A DNA stretch of 64,000 nt, from the NCBI GenBank assembly GCA_000987045.1, contig LAKY01000001.1, forward strand, positions 72,593 to 136,592, given 5' to 3'. Shown piece after piece: positions 42,470 through 50,786 of this stretch. The first letter of the stretch is position 1. Every line of letters begins with the position of its first letter. The notes beneath the pieces are model-generated. The model saw only the letters and a list, made by a program, of their open reading frames with translations, was not told the origin of the DNA and ran no database searches. The translations under genes and the position numbers were made by a program. This DNA is from Clostridiales bacterium PH28_bin88. Its GTDB lineage: Bacteria > Bacillota > PH28-bin88.

Positions 42470-44379
42470 CCGATGTCCCTCCCCAAGCGTACAGCCGTCT
42501 CATCCATACCCAGTATCTCACCTGGCAGGGACGTAAGCACCGTCCCAATTTCCATTGACCCTCTCACGTATTCCCTGGCCCGTTGGCTGGCTCCGGCGGC
42601 CAGTTCCGGGAAGATGTTGCCGTACCCGGATGAGAGCAGTCCCTGTACTGCCTCCTCCACCGTCTTGGTCTCCATCACCCGTCTGGCCAGCTCGCTGGGC
42701 ACTCCTAATTTGATGGCCCAGGCCGCGAGGGTTTCCAGCCTGGCATCCGCCATGCGGTTGTGGGTATGAAAGATGCCTGCAGCTACCTTGACCAGCTTCC
42801 CGATGTGCCCAAAAAGGATCACCCCTTTTACCCCCAACCGGGCACATTCTTCCAGCATGAAACCCACAAAGTTGCTCATCTGCACTACCGCCCCGCCCGG
42901 CAACCCCCGGTTTTCAGCATTCAATTGGCCCATCCGCCCCGGGGTAAGCACTACCGTACCAAATCCCAGGCCCAAGGCTGACTTGATCTGCGGCACCAGG
43001 GAGGCCTTGAACGCCTCCTCTGACATTGGTTCTACTATACCGGAGGTACCCAGGATAGAGATACCGCCAATGATTCCCAGTTTTGGGTTGAGGGTGCGCG
43101 CTGCTGCTTCTTCACCGCCCGGAACAAAGATGGTTATTTCCGTCCCTTTACCCGGTGGGAGTTCACCCGCCACTTCCTTTTGGATCATGGACATGGGAAC
43201 CGGGTTAATGGCCGGGTATCCTACCGGTACCGGGAGACCGGGACCGGTTACCGTCCCTACCCCTGCTCCACCTTTGATATTGATACCCCCCTCCATCCAA
43301 GAGGCCTTGGCCCATATCTCCAGCCCGTGGGTAACGTCCGGATCGTCACCTCCGTCTTTGACTACTGCACATGCCATCCCATCGGGATGAGATTCAGTCG
43401 CGGCTATTTTTAATACCGCCTTCTTACCGGCGGGAAGCTCAATTTCCACCTGGTTTGGAAACTCTCCTTCCCGCAATGCAATCAGCGCCGCCTTGGCTGC
43501 GGCGGCCGCACAGGACCCGGTGGTATAACCGCGCCGCCAAAGCTTTCCTCGATGTAACCGGTAGTCCACTAAAGCCCGGCGGGCTTCACCCACGGTAAGC
43601 GGTTGCCCCTCCACCAGCCACCCTTCCCTGGCTTTCAATACCTCAAAGAGGTGGGCTACCCGCGGGAGCCTGAGTCCTGCCTGCCTTACTGCCATGACAT
43701 CCCCGAATACCTCCCGGGGAGACCCCTGGAGCGAGATCCGGCCCTGTTCCAACAACACTACCCTCGAGGCATATGCGGGTACCAGGTCTACATCATGAGT
43801 CGCTAACACTATGGTAAGACCCCGGTTGTTCAATTCTTCCAACAGGTGCATCAACTGGCTGGTGCCCAGAGGGTCCAATCCCGCCGTCGGCTCGTCTAGA
43901 AGGAGCACCTGTGGCCGCATGGCCAACACCCCGGCGATAGAAACCCGCTTTTGCTGCCCAAAGCTGAGTTGATGAGGAGGCGCCTGCCGCAAGTCCCATG
44001 CCCCTACCTGGCGCAGTGCCGCTTCCACCCTTTCACCCACTTCGAGGCGAGAAAGATCCAGGTTAGTCGGCCCGAAAGCCACGTCCTCGAAAACGGTTGG
44101 AGCAAAGAGCTGGTCGTTAGGGTCCTGGAATACCAGTCCCACTGAACTGAAGACCTCTGCCGGGGAAAGCTCCGCCAGGGGCGTTCCTCGAAGCAACACC
44201 TTTCCCTCGTCGGGTTTGAGGAGTCCGTTCAAGTGGTGGAGCAATGTGGTTTTACCGCAACCGTTTGGCCCTAAAAGAGCAACGAACTCACCCAGCCGAA
44301 CCTCCATGTTGATTTTATTAAGAGCTCGAGTTCCACCTGGATATGTATAAGTTACGTCTCGTAGAGCGAGTATGGTCAT
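42457..44379 (-). CDS. CbiO-CbiD fusion: cobalt ECF ATPase plus C1-methyltransferase
   Basis: A 640-residue protein made of two enzymes in one frame. Residues 1-270 are the ECF/ABC cobalt-importer ATPase CbiO: Walker A GPNGCGKTT (37-45), Q-loop VFQDPNDQLF (83-92), signature LSFGQQKR (138-145), Walker B LLLDEPTAGLD (159-169), switch ATHDVD (193-198). From about 281 (WRRGYTTGSCAAAAA) to 640 it is CbiD, the methyltransferase for C1 of cobalt-precorrin-5B, with GGDDPDVTHGLEI, GIVEPMSEEAF and LFGHIGKLVKVA. There is no stop or obvious start between them. ATG has AGGGGAC upstream. The joint is a short linker (about 250-280). The halves normally act at the membrane and in the cytosol, so the fusion could channel cobalt supply and ring synthesis, or be split after translation. 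Confidence 0.92.
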   Translation of the reverse strand: MTILALRDVTYTYPGGTRALNKINMEVRLGEFVALLGPNGCGKTTLLHHLNGLLKPDEGKVLLRGTPLAELSPAEVFSSVGLVFQDPNDQLFAPTVFEDVAFGPTNLDLSRLEVGERVEAALRQVGAWDLRQAPPHQLSFGQQKRVSIAGVLAMRPQVLLLDEPTAGLDPLGTSQLMHLLEELNNRGLTIVLATHDVDLVPAYASRVVLLEQGRISLQGSPREVFGDVMAVRQAGLRLPRVAHLFEVLKAREGWLVEGQPLTVGEARRALVDYRLHRGKLWRRGYTTGSCAAAAAKAALIALREGEFPNQVEIELPAGKKAVLKIAATESHPDGMACAVVKDGGDDPDVTHGLEIWAKASWMEGGINIKGGAGVGTVTGPGLPVPVGYPAINPVPMSMIQKEVAGELPPGKGTEITIFVPGGEEAAARTLNPKLGIIGGISILGTSGIVEPMSEEAFKASLVPQIKSALGLGFGTVVLTPGRMGQLNAENRGLPGGAVVQMSNFVGFMLEECARLGVKGVILFGHIGKLVKVAAGIFHTHNRMADARLETLAAWAIKLGVPSELARRVMETKTVEEAVQGLLSSGYGNIFPELAAGASQRAREYVRGSMEIGTVLTSLPGEILGMDETAVRLGRDIGWKV

Positions 44380-44392
44380 GATTGTCCCCTTT

Positions 44393-45142
44393 TCAACGTA
44401 TTAATACAGCAACAATCAGTACTAGCAAAAGCCCAAACGCATGGCGTAATCCCGAACGTGTGAAGGAAAAGGCCACCGGACCAGCGAACTGCCCCCGGTA
44501 ACCCCGGCAGCACATACTTTGGTATAACCTTTCCCCCCGGTCAAAGGCCCGGATCAGTACTACACCCCCAAGGGTCGATCCACTCTTTAACCCCACCCGC
44601 CAGTGGGCATAACCTAACCTGGCTTTTTGAGCCTGGTTAATTCTTCCAGCTTCTTCGCGCAAAACAAACAGGTACCTGTAGGCCAGTTCCAGTACCTCTA
44701 CCAGTGGTTGCGGTAACCGGAACCACCGGACAGCCGCGATCAGGCGGTGTACCGGGGTGGTGGTTGACAGGTACAGCATCAAGGATATCCCGGCAGTGAT
44801 CCGGAAAACCAACGTCACGCCTTTTCGCCAGCCTTCAAGATATCCAGTAAGTCCCACTGGACCAATATCCAGGTATATCAAAGGGGTCTGGCCGTAAAAC
44901 AGTACGTGTGTAACCAACATAACCAAGGCCATGATGACTGGAGCCGCTGAACGCCGGAATAATTCCCGGATTTTGATTCCCTGGCGGCAAGCGCCAACCA
45001 GCCCAAACCCGGTCAACAAGGCTGGGGTTTTTAAGCTTGCGGATGTCAGCACCGCTGCCAAGGCAAGCACTACAAACCCTAGCTGGATCCGGGGATCCAA
45101 GTTTTCACAGGTCGCGTATCCCCCATCGACTTCATGCGTCAT
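44393..45142 (-). CDS. cbiQ: Cobalt ECF transporter T component CbiQ
   Basis: A 249-residue membrane protein that couples the CbiO ATPase to the CbiM substrate subunit. It has about five hydrophobic segments. The conserved cytoplasmic helices include LELAYRYLFVLREEAGRI and QSMCCRGY, close to the family ARG motifs that contact the ATPase. ATG at 45142 with AAGGGTGA upstream is chosen over GTG 45151. Overlaps cbiN by 11 bases. Confidence 0.92.
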   Translation of the reverse strand: MTHEVDGGYATCENLDPRIQLGFVVLALAAVLTSASLKTPALLTGFGLVGACRQGIKIRELFRRSAAPVIMALVMLVTHVLFYGQTPLIYLDIGPVGLTGYLEGWRKGVTLVFRITAGISLMLYLSTTTPVHRLIAAVRWFRLPQPLVEVLELAYRYLFVLREEAGRINQAQKARLGYAHWRVGLKSGSTLGGVVLIRAFDRGERLYQSMCCRGYRGQFAGPVAFSFTRSGLRHAFGLLLVLIVAVLIR

Positions 45143-45458
45143 CGGCTTCACCCTTTTTCCCTAGTCTGGTTAAAGAGGTTTTAGCCCGGTTTTCGCGGCC
45201 GAAGAAGTCACGCCAGTTATAACCCAAAAAGAACCCGCTGATCAGGCCGGAAACAGCGAAAAGAAAGAGCGGTAGGTCCCCCCGGTCGGTATTTAAAAGA
45301 GGTGGCCGGATCCCAGTACCCGCCTTGACGGCATACTGCTGGATCACAGGAGCAACAGTTTCATCTGTGCCCGCGTAATCATGACCGAGCATTATCCCAG
45401 AAGCTAACACCACAGCTATAAAGAACGCCGCTACCAACCACCCAGTGTTAGAGTTCAA
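45132..45458 (-). CDS. cbiN: Cobalt transport protein CbiN-like
   Basis: A 108-residue protein with two membrane helices (about 8-26 and 62-80) and an extracellular loop between them. The topology and position between cbiM and cbiQ match CbiN or the PDGLE-type equivalent, which helps CbiM load Co2+. The C-terminal tail is basic and cytosolic. TTG start with GAGGTGA 8 bases upstream; overlaps cbiM by 11 bases. Sequence conservation in this family is weak, so context carries the call. Confidence 0.8.
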   Translation of the reverse strand: MNSNTGWLVAAFFIAVVLASGIMLGHDYAGTDETVAPVIQQYAVKAGTGIRPPLLNTDRGDLPLFLFAVSGLISGFFLGYNWRDFFGRENRAKTSLTRLGKKGEADDA

Positions 45459-46146
45459 GTCTTGTCACCTCCACGGGTTTTGATGCTTCAGGGGGCATCA
45501 CCCGCAAGACAGTTAGAATATCCGGTCTCCGTATCATCAAGTAGCGAATTACCAGGGCAGTAAATGCTCCTTCCATCACCGCCAAAGGTAATTGAGTAGG
45601 TAGGTAGGCAAGGTAGATCGCCGAAAATGCCTTGTCGAAGCTTTCTATTCCGTTTAATGCCAGCGCCAGTTGGGCCGAGGTGGCGGCATAGATGCTTAAG
45701 TCTCCCGCAAGTCCCGCAAAGCCGGCGGCAACCGGCAGATGTAAACCAACCCTCTTCCCCGTTCGGAAGACAGCAAAGCCCACCATCCCCCCTATCCCCA
45801 TGGCCAAGGCGTTTGCCCCCAGCGTGGTGAGGCCTCCGTGAGCCAGTAAAAGAGCCTGGAGAAACAAGGCTACAACACTCATCATGGTGGCAATAAACGG
45901 TCCCATCAAAATGGCCGCCAGCGGGGTGCCACCGGGATGGGAACTGGTACCTGCGATAGGGACCGGAATAGGTAGCAAAGAAATGATAAAAACCGCTGCA
46001 GTCAATAGTCCGGTAAGTTGTCTAAAGGATCCGTATTCCCTGGATCGAGCCCGGTATTGGCGCATTCCCTTGGCTACTATAATGCCTGCGGCCCCGTAAT
46101 ATGCGACAGCCCATTGAGCAGGAAGCAGGCCTTCGGCGATATGCAT
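45448..46146 (-). CDS. cbiM: Cobalt-binding ECF transporter S component CbiM
   Basis: A 232-residue substrate-specific subunit. It begins MHIAEGLLP; the N-terminal Met-His-Ile arm folds into the membrane to bind the metal, so the start must be at 46146. Other conserved parts are GTSSHPGGTPLAAILMGP and LLAHGGLTTLGANALAMG with further histidine ligands. About six membrane helices. Ribosome site AAGGAG. Confidence 0.95.
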   Translation of the reverse strand: MHIAEGLLPAQWAVAYYGAAGIIVAKGMRQYRARSREYGSFRQLTGLLTAAVFIISLLPIPVPIAGTSSHPGGTPLAAILMGPFIATMMSVVALFLQALLLAHGGLTTLGANALAMGIGGMVGFAVFRTGKRVGLHLPVAAGFAGLAGDLSIYAATSAQLALALNGIESFDKAFSAIYLAYLPTQLPLAVMEGAFTALVIRYLMIRRPDILTVLRVMPPEASKPVEVTRLEL

Positions 46147-46160
46147 GATTTTTCTCCTTC

Positions 46161-46730
46161 CTACTTTAGCCTGATGGGCAAACCGGAAACCACCAGGTGT
46201 ACCTCATCGGAATGTCCCGCTATCACCTGGTTGGCCCTCCCGGCTAAATCCCTATAGATCCGCCCCAAAGGAGAGGGTGGGACTAAGCCCCATCCAACTT
46301 CATTGGTAACGATGATCACGTGGGCGGGACAATCCCTAGCTTTCCGGGCTAAAGATGTGGCTTGTTCAAGCAACTGGTCAAATCTGTCTTTTCGTAACAA
46401 CAGGCTGCCAGCATCATCTTCCTCGCCTTGCGTAACTGCTAACAACCAGTTGCTGAGCAATAAAGTAAGGCAGTCCAGCAGGATTATTCGAGCTTGGCAT
46501 CCTTTTTCCTCGATTATTTCGGCCACCTTAAAGGGTTCCTCCACCGTCTCCCAGTGAGCGGGACGCCGTGCTTGATGTATAGCAATCCGTTGAGCCATTT
46601 CCGCGTCTCCTGCAGCGGCGGTAGCAACGTAGGTGACCCGGTCGCCCATGGTGCTCGCCATCCCTTCAGCAAAGGTACTCTTGCCGCTACGTGCTCCCCC
46701 GGTAACCAGGACCAGCTTGCCCCTTTTCAT
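46161..46730 (-). CDS. cobU: Adenosylcobinamide kinase/guanylyltransferase CobU
   Basis: A 189-residue bifunctional enzyme that phosphorylates adenosylcobinamide and adds GMP. P-loop VTGGARSGKSTFAEGMA (about 9-25), VTYVATAAAGDAEM, the histidine of IAIHQARRP that carries GMP, LLDCLTLLLSNWL and IIVTNEVGWGLVP are all standard. It is the first gene after the riboswitch and terminator; ATG has GAGGTGG upstream. Confidence 0.94.
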   Translation of the reverse strand: MKRGKLVLVTGGARSGKSTFAEGMASTMGDRVTYVATAAAGDAEMAQRIAIHQARRPAHWETVEEPFKVAEIIEEKGCQARIILLDCLTLLLSNWLLAVTQGEEDDAGSLLLRKDRFDQLLEQATSLARKARDCPAHVIIVTNEVGWGLVPPSPLGRIYRDLAGRANQVIAGHSDEVHLVVSGLPIRLK

Positions 46731-46758
46731 TTAAGCCACCTCGCACTTCCTAATTGCC

Positions 46759-46795
46759 AAAAAAATAATCCCGGCCCCTTCGAAAAGATGCCGGG
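46759..46795 (-). terminator. Attenuator terminator of the cobalamin operon
   Basis: CCCGGC and GCCGGG pair around a 14-base loop, followed by ATTATTTTTTT on the minus strand, 29 bases before cobU. Placed directly after the riboswitch, it is the likely expression platform: cobalamin binding would favour this hairpin and stop transcription. Confidence 0.8.
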
Positions 46796-46847
46796 TATGT
46801 ATCATTAACCCCAAACCAGCCAACACCCTTTTCGCGAGGGGTACACG

Positions 46848-47017
46848 GCTTTTGAATAGGCAGGTTTCCTGGCTCCCGTTCATAGTTACTCTTTCGCCTT
46901 CCCGGAACTACAGGTTCCAGTGGCCATGTTGGAAAGGTAACTCCCGGTAACAGTGGCGCGACCGCTCAGGTGTTACACCTGATTCCCTTTGAACCCAACG
47001 GGCACCCATTCAAAAAA
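46848..47017 (-). promoter_or_regulatory. Cobalamin riboswitch
   Basis: The minus strand has the B12 box GAGCCAGGAAACCTGCC near the 3' end (about 46859-46875), the core GCGCCACTGTTACC, the GGTGTAACACC hairpin and an upstream AAAGGGAA. A terminal P1 stem pairs TTTTGAATGGG with CCTATTCAAAA. Size and order match the adenosylcobalamin riboswitch class. It controls the 20 downstream genes. Confidence 0.95.
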
Positions 47018-47047
47018 CTTATATTCAATTTTAGCATCGATGTTGAA

Positions 47048-47076
47048 ATTATACCTCAACAACCGGCTCTCGGCAA
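47048..47076 (-). promoter_or_regulatory. Promoter of the cobalamin operon
   Basis: TTGCCG (47076-47071), a 17-base spacer and TATAAT (47053-47048) on the minus strand. Transcription would start near 47041, about 24 bases before the riboswitch. It overlaps the 3' end of the coiled-coil gene. Confidence 0.7.
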
Positions 47077-47382
47077 GTCGGAATTTACTACATTAGGGAA
47101 CTCTTGGGAATAGATCCCCGTTTGACGTAGACGTCCTTCCAAGGCAACGATCATCCTGTTTTTTTCCCACAGTGCCCTGGCATATTTGGCATTGCTAATC
47201 TCAAGTCGATGTTTTTCTTTCTCCAGGCGGGTAATTAAGCTGCACTTTTCCTCTTCCAGCTTGCTGACCAAGTTCATCAATACCCTCCGGCTTACCCGCA
47301 GGTGTTCTACCTTTGCCTCCAGTTCACGAATTCTTTCAATCAAGTCCCCGTGATTTTCCGATGAGTCCAAGTTGTCCACCAC
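47056..47382 (-). CDS. Small coiled-coil protein, unknown function
   Basis: A 108-residue highly charged protein, almost all of it a coiled coil (about 12-88: LIERIRELEAKVEHLRV, LVSKLEEEKCSLITRLEKEK). The tail is short and not helical. No membrane segment or signal. I know no function. It stands alone between the PHP gene and the cobalamin operon, whose promoter lies in its last codons. Confidence 0.6.
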   Translation of the reverse strand: MVDNLDSSENHGDLIERIRELEAKVEHLRVSRRVLMNLVSKLEEEKCSLITRLEKEKHRLEISNAKYARALWEKNRMIVALEGRLRQTGIYSQEFPNVVNSDLPRAGC

Positions 47383-47504
47383 CTTCCATCCCTAGTAACC
47401 GTTTTTGGCGGGTACTACGTGATTTGAACAGGAAGTGATACCAGCGACAATTGTTCCTGCTCCCAGTATATTCAATTCGATCATCGCTTAGTCTTGTGTC
47501 CTGG

Positions 47505-48353
47505 TCATATCCCGAAGGCAGAAGCGGAAATGATATCTTTCACTTTTTTTAACTTTATTAAGGTAGCGCAACTGATGCCAAAGCTACCTAAGTCTCCCAC
47601 GGAAGCCCTATCCGAGCCGTGGAAGTCTGAACCACCTGTCGCCACCAGATGCCAACGTTCAGCCAATTCAAGAAAACGAGCCTGCTCTTTGGCAGAATGC
47701 TCGGGATAGTATACCTCAATCCCCTCTAATCCTTCAATTAACAGCTCTTCTACAATATTTTCATTACCGATCAGGCCCGGGTGAGCCAGTACCGGTACCC
47801 CTTTGGCCCGGCGAATTAACCGTACAGATTCCGCAGGGGTCAACTTTTGCCGTGGTACATAGGCGGGAGCGCCCTTCGCCAAGAGCCGTCTAAAGGCTTC
47901 ACCGGTGTTATTAACAAATCCATTCTCCATTAGCACCCTGGCAACATGGGGCCTTCCCATCGCCCCTCCACCTGCCACTTCCTTCACCCGTTCCAAGGAT
48001 ATATGGTATCCTAAATTGTTTAGCTGCTTTACAATTTTTTCTATCCGGCGTACCCGCTCCTGTCGCAGGTCTTGGAGTACAACCTGGAACCAATTTTGTT
48101 CATACTCCAGCCAGTAACCCAAAACATGTACTTCTTGATCATGCCAAACTGTGCTTAACTCGATGCCGGGGACTATCTCGACTCCTACCGCCTGCGCGGC
48201 CTTGGTAGCCTCTGCCAGTCCTGAAGTGGTATCGTGGTCCGTAATTCCCACCGCTTTTAACCCCCTGCGAGCAGCTTCTTCCAGCAACTGCCTGGGGGTT
48301 AAAGTGCCATCCGATGCGGTGGTATGGACATGCAGGTCTACTTCTACAGTCAA
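47505..48353 (-). CDS. PHP-domain phosphoesterase (RNase AM/nucleoside bisphosphate phosphatase type)
   Basis: A 282-residue PHP hydrolase. Metal-binding motifs: VDLHVHTTASDG (about 5-16), GITDHDTTSG, PGIELSTVW, HVLGYWL, VLAHPGLIG and GGSDFHGSD. The set matches the YciV/TrpH family, which removes phosphate from 3',5'-nucleotides or trims RNA 5' ends. TTG start with AAGGTG 9 bases upstream; an ATG a few bases before is in another frame. Confidence 0.85.
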   Translation of the reverse strand: MTVEVDLHVHTTASDGTLTPRQLLEEAARRGLKAVGITDHDTTSGLAEATKAAQAVGVEIVPGIELSTVWHDQEVHVLGYWLEYEQNWFQVVLQDLRQERVRRIEKIVKQLNNLGYHISLERVKEVAGGGAMGRPHVARVLMENGFVNNTGEAFRRLLAKGAPAYVPRQKLTPAESVRLIRRAKGVPVLAHPGLIGNENIVEELLIEGLEGIEVYYPEHSAKEQARFLELAERWHLVATGGSDFHGSDRASVGDLGSFGISCATLIKLKKVKDIISASAFGI

Positions 48354-48402
48354 TCTTCATTGCACCTTCTTGTAAGTTTTCATGGTATTTCTTCGCTGTT
48401 CA

Positions 48403-49377
48403 TCACGGAGCCAACACCTCTTTTAAGACCCTTAGGTGATTACCCCCGAGAATCCCTTCTATTTCATCGTTTTTGTAGCCCCTGGACAACAATTCTTCGG
48501 TTATGCGAGGCCAACAGGTCGCGTCTTCTAATCCGGTGGGGGTACTGTCAATACCATCAAAATCTGAACCCAGTCCGACGTATCGAGGCCCCACGAGGTT
48601 ACTTGCATAGTCGATATGGTCAACCACCTTTGACAAGCTGGGAGTGGAATCGGAAACAAACGAGGGACAGAACGTGATGCCGATTACCCCGCCCTTTTCC
48701 GCCAGTGCCTTGATCTGCTCATCCCGGAGGTTGCGTGGGTGCTCATATAACCCCATGCAGTTGGCATGGGACGCAATCAGCGGATGGGTGCTGTTTTCTA
48801 AAACATTATAGAAGCTTCGCTCTGCCATATGAGCCACGTCAATCAGCATTCCCAAGCGGTTCATCTCCTGTACTACGGCAATCCCCAACCGGGTCAAGCC
48901 TCCGTTGGCCTCCTCCCCGACTCCGTCCGCCAGCGCGTTACGATGGTTCCAAGTTAGGCACATACTCCGTACTCCTAACCGAAAAAGCATCCTCAAGACT
49001 CCTACATCTTCCTCAATAGCTTCTCCACCTTCAATGCTTAGAATAGCACCTAACATATTATGATGGAGGCACCTCTCAATATCGGAGTATTTCTCTACCA
49101 GCATGATTTTTCCCTGGTTTGCTGACAATTGGTGATAGAAAAGGTCAATTATCTGAAGAGCTCGTTTTAGTGCCCGAGCTGGTTTATATTCCGGCGCAAT
49201 ATATGCTGCGAAAAATTGAACGTCCACCCCTCCTTCCCTCAAGCGAGGAAGGTCTACATGGCCAGTAGAAGAACGCGTTACCAGGGACCGCCCCTCTACT
49301 TGCATTTTGATAAGGGTATCGCAGTGGGCGTCAACCACAACCGCCCGGCGGTGTAAATTTACCTCGGCTTTATCCAT
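48403..49377 (-). CDS. Membrane-type dipeptidase (peptidase M19)
   Basis: A 324-residue zinc dipeptidase of the renal dipeptidase family. Metal ligands lie in VVDAHCDTLIK (about 14-24), LSIEGGEAIEED, IDVAHMAE, IASHANCMGL and GLGSDFDGID. It hydrolyses dipeptides, including D-amino-acid forms; a role in recycling is possible. No signal peptide, so probably cytosolic here. It lies between spoVS and the PHP gene, with a terminator separating it from spoVS. Confidence 0.9.
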   Translation of the reverse strand: MDKAEVNLHRRAVVVDAHCDTLIKMQVEGRSLVTRSSTGHVDLPRLREGGVDVQFFAAYIAPEYKPARALKRALQIIDLFYHQLSANQGKIMLVEKYSDIERCLHHNMLGAILSIEGGEAIEEDVGVLRMLFRLGVRSMCLTWNHRNALADGVGEEANGGLTRLGIAVVQEMNRLGMLIDVAHMAERSFYNVLENSTHPLIASHANCMGLYEHPRNLRDEQIKALAEKGGVIGITFCPSFVSDSTPSLSKVVDHIDYASNLVGPRYVGLGSDFDGIDSTPTGLEDATCWPRITEELLSRGYKNDEIEGILGGNHLRVLKEVLAP

Positions 49378-49415
49378 CGCCTTGCCCCCTCGTTTATATA
49401 AATCATCAAGGAATG

Positions 49416-49451
49416 AAAAACCTGTTTATTCTATACTTATGAATAAACAGG
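49416..49451 (-). terminator. Terminator after spoVS
   Basis: A perfect 11-bp stem (CCTGTTTATTC and GAATAAACAGG) with a 9-base loop followed by TTTTT on the minus strand, 32 bases after the spoVS stop. Confidence 0.85.
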
Positions 49452-49482
49452 CCGGTTTTTCATCGCTTAAATTCAGAAAGTG

Positions 49483-49743
49483 TTATCTTGGTTCCACAAT
49501 CAGTTTGATAGCTGTCCGTTCTTCTCCATCGACCTGGATGTCGGTAAAAGCCGGGATACATATCAGGTCAACCCCACTGGGTGCCACGAATCCTCGGGCG
49601 ATGGCAACAGCCTTTACAGCCTGGTTTAAGGCTCCTGCCCCGATGGCCTGGATCTCTGCTACTCCCCGTTCGCGCAACACACCTGCTAGTGCACCTGCAA
49701 CGGAATTTGGGCTGGACTTGGCTGAAACCTTTAACACTTCCAT
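49483..49743 (-). CDS. spoVS: Stage V sporulation protein S
   Basis: An 86-residue protein, exactly the usual length, almost identical in pattern to known SpoVS (MEVLKVSAKSSPNSVAGALA, GAGALNQAVKAVAIARG, CIPAFTDIQVDGEERTAIKL). It has an Alba-like fold and is needed for late spore development. ATG at 49743 has GGGAGGG 7 bases upstream. Strong evidence for an endospore-forming host. Confidence 0.97.
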   Translation of the reverse strand: MEVLKVSAKSSPNSVAGALAGVLRERGVAEIQAIGAGALNQAVKAVAIARGFVAPSGVDLICIPAFTDIQVDGEERTAIKLIVEPR

Positions 49744-49796
49744 TAGATAACCCTCCCTTTGCTGTTTCCTGAACAAGGATCTTGCTTTTTTTATTC

Positions 49797-49824
49797 ATAT
49801 TCTCGCCCGGGTGGAAAAAATCCT
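49797..49824 (-). promoter_or_regulatory. Candidate sigma-H promoter of spoVS
   Basis: AGGATTTTT (49824-49816) and GAGAATAT (49804-49797) on the minus strand match the sigma-H pattern AGGAWWW and RnnGAAT with an 11-base gap. In Bacillus subtilis spoVS is transcribed by sigma-H. Position is about 54 bases before the start. Confidence 0.55.
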
Positions 49825-49932
49825 CTTACTGGTGCGAAATTAAGCCTAAAAATTCGCACAAATCTTTCCGGAAATAGCTGTCTTGTGGTATGGAAACTCA
49901 ACCGGGAGGTAATGGTTAGTCGTGAAAACCTC

Positions 49933-50721
49933 TCATGAATTGTGATATTCCTCTTGAATTCTTTCAATACTTACCGCTCTACCGTTATCCTGGTTAATCT
50001 CGATTAGTACCGCATTCATTTGCGCCACACCTGTAGCGACTTCAAAACGAACCGGCATCTGGGTGAGAAATTTAGTAATGACCGCCTCCTTTTTAACACC
50101 AAGTACTGAGTCCCGTGGACCGGTCATACCTACGTCAGAAATATAAGCGGTTCCTCGGGGTAATACCCGTGCATCCACTGTTTGAACATGAGTATGGGTA
50201 CCACATACCGCAGAGACCTTGCCGGCAAGGTACCAACCGAAGGCAACTTTTTCGGAAGTAGCTTCCGCATGGAAATCTACGATAATCACCGGAGTCACCT
50301 TCTTTATTTCCTCCAGGATCAGATCTGCCGCCCTAAAGGGACAATCAAGGTTTGATAGAAATACACGCCCAGAAAGATTGATCACACCTACCGAACAACC
50401 ATTTGGGGTCTTAATCACCGTAAAGCCTCTACCGGGGGTGCCTGGCGGGTAGTTCGCCGGTCTTAAAATCTTCGGCTCTAAATCGATGAATTCCAGCACG
50501 TCTTTTTTGTCCCAAACATGATTTCCCATGGTAAGAATGTCAATTCCACAGCTCAGCAGCTCATCGGCAATTTCCCTGGTGATCCCGTTACCACCAGCAG
50601 CGTTTTCGCCGTTGGCAACGATAAGGTCCGCCCGGTGTACGCGCATGAGCTTGGGGAGCAGTTCCAGAACCGCTCTTCTGCCCGGCCTTCCTACAATATC
50701 ACCGATCATCAAAACCTTCAT
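49933..50721 (-). CDS. ymdB: YmdB/TIGR00282 metallophosphoesterase
   Basis: A 262-residue calcineurin-like phosphoesterase. Motifs: MIGDIVGRPGRRAV (1st metal), ANGENAAGGNG, TMGNHVWDKKD, VDFHAEATSEK and GTHTHVQTVD. In Bacillus subtilis YmdB is a 2',3'-cAMP phosphodiesterase affecting biofilm and late sporulation decisions. The order rny, small gene, ymdB, spoVS is a conserved neighbourhood in Clostridia. ATG with GGGGGT upstream. Confidence 0.93.
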   Translation of the reverse strand: MKVLMIGDIVGRPGRRAVLELLPKLMRVHRADLIVANGENAAGGNGITREIADELLSCGIDILTMGNHVWDKKDVLEFIDLEPKILRPANYPPGTPGRGFTVIKTPNGCSVGVINLSGRVFLSNLDCPFRAADLILEEIKKVTPVIIVDFHAEATSEKVAFGWYLAGKVSAVCGTHTHVQTVDARVLPRGTAYISDVGMTGPRDSVLGVKKEAVITKFLTQMPVRFEVATGVAQMNAVLIEINQDNGRAVSIERIQEEYHNS

Positions 50722-50786
50722 GATTTACCCCCGGGATCCCTTCCTGGTAACTTATTTTCTTCGTCAGATTTTACCCCTATAAAACG

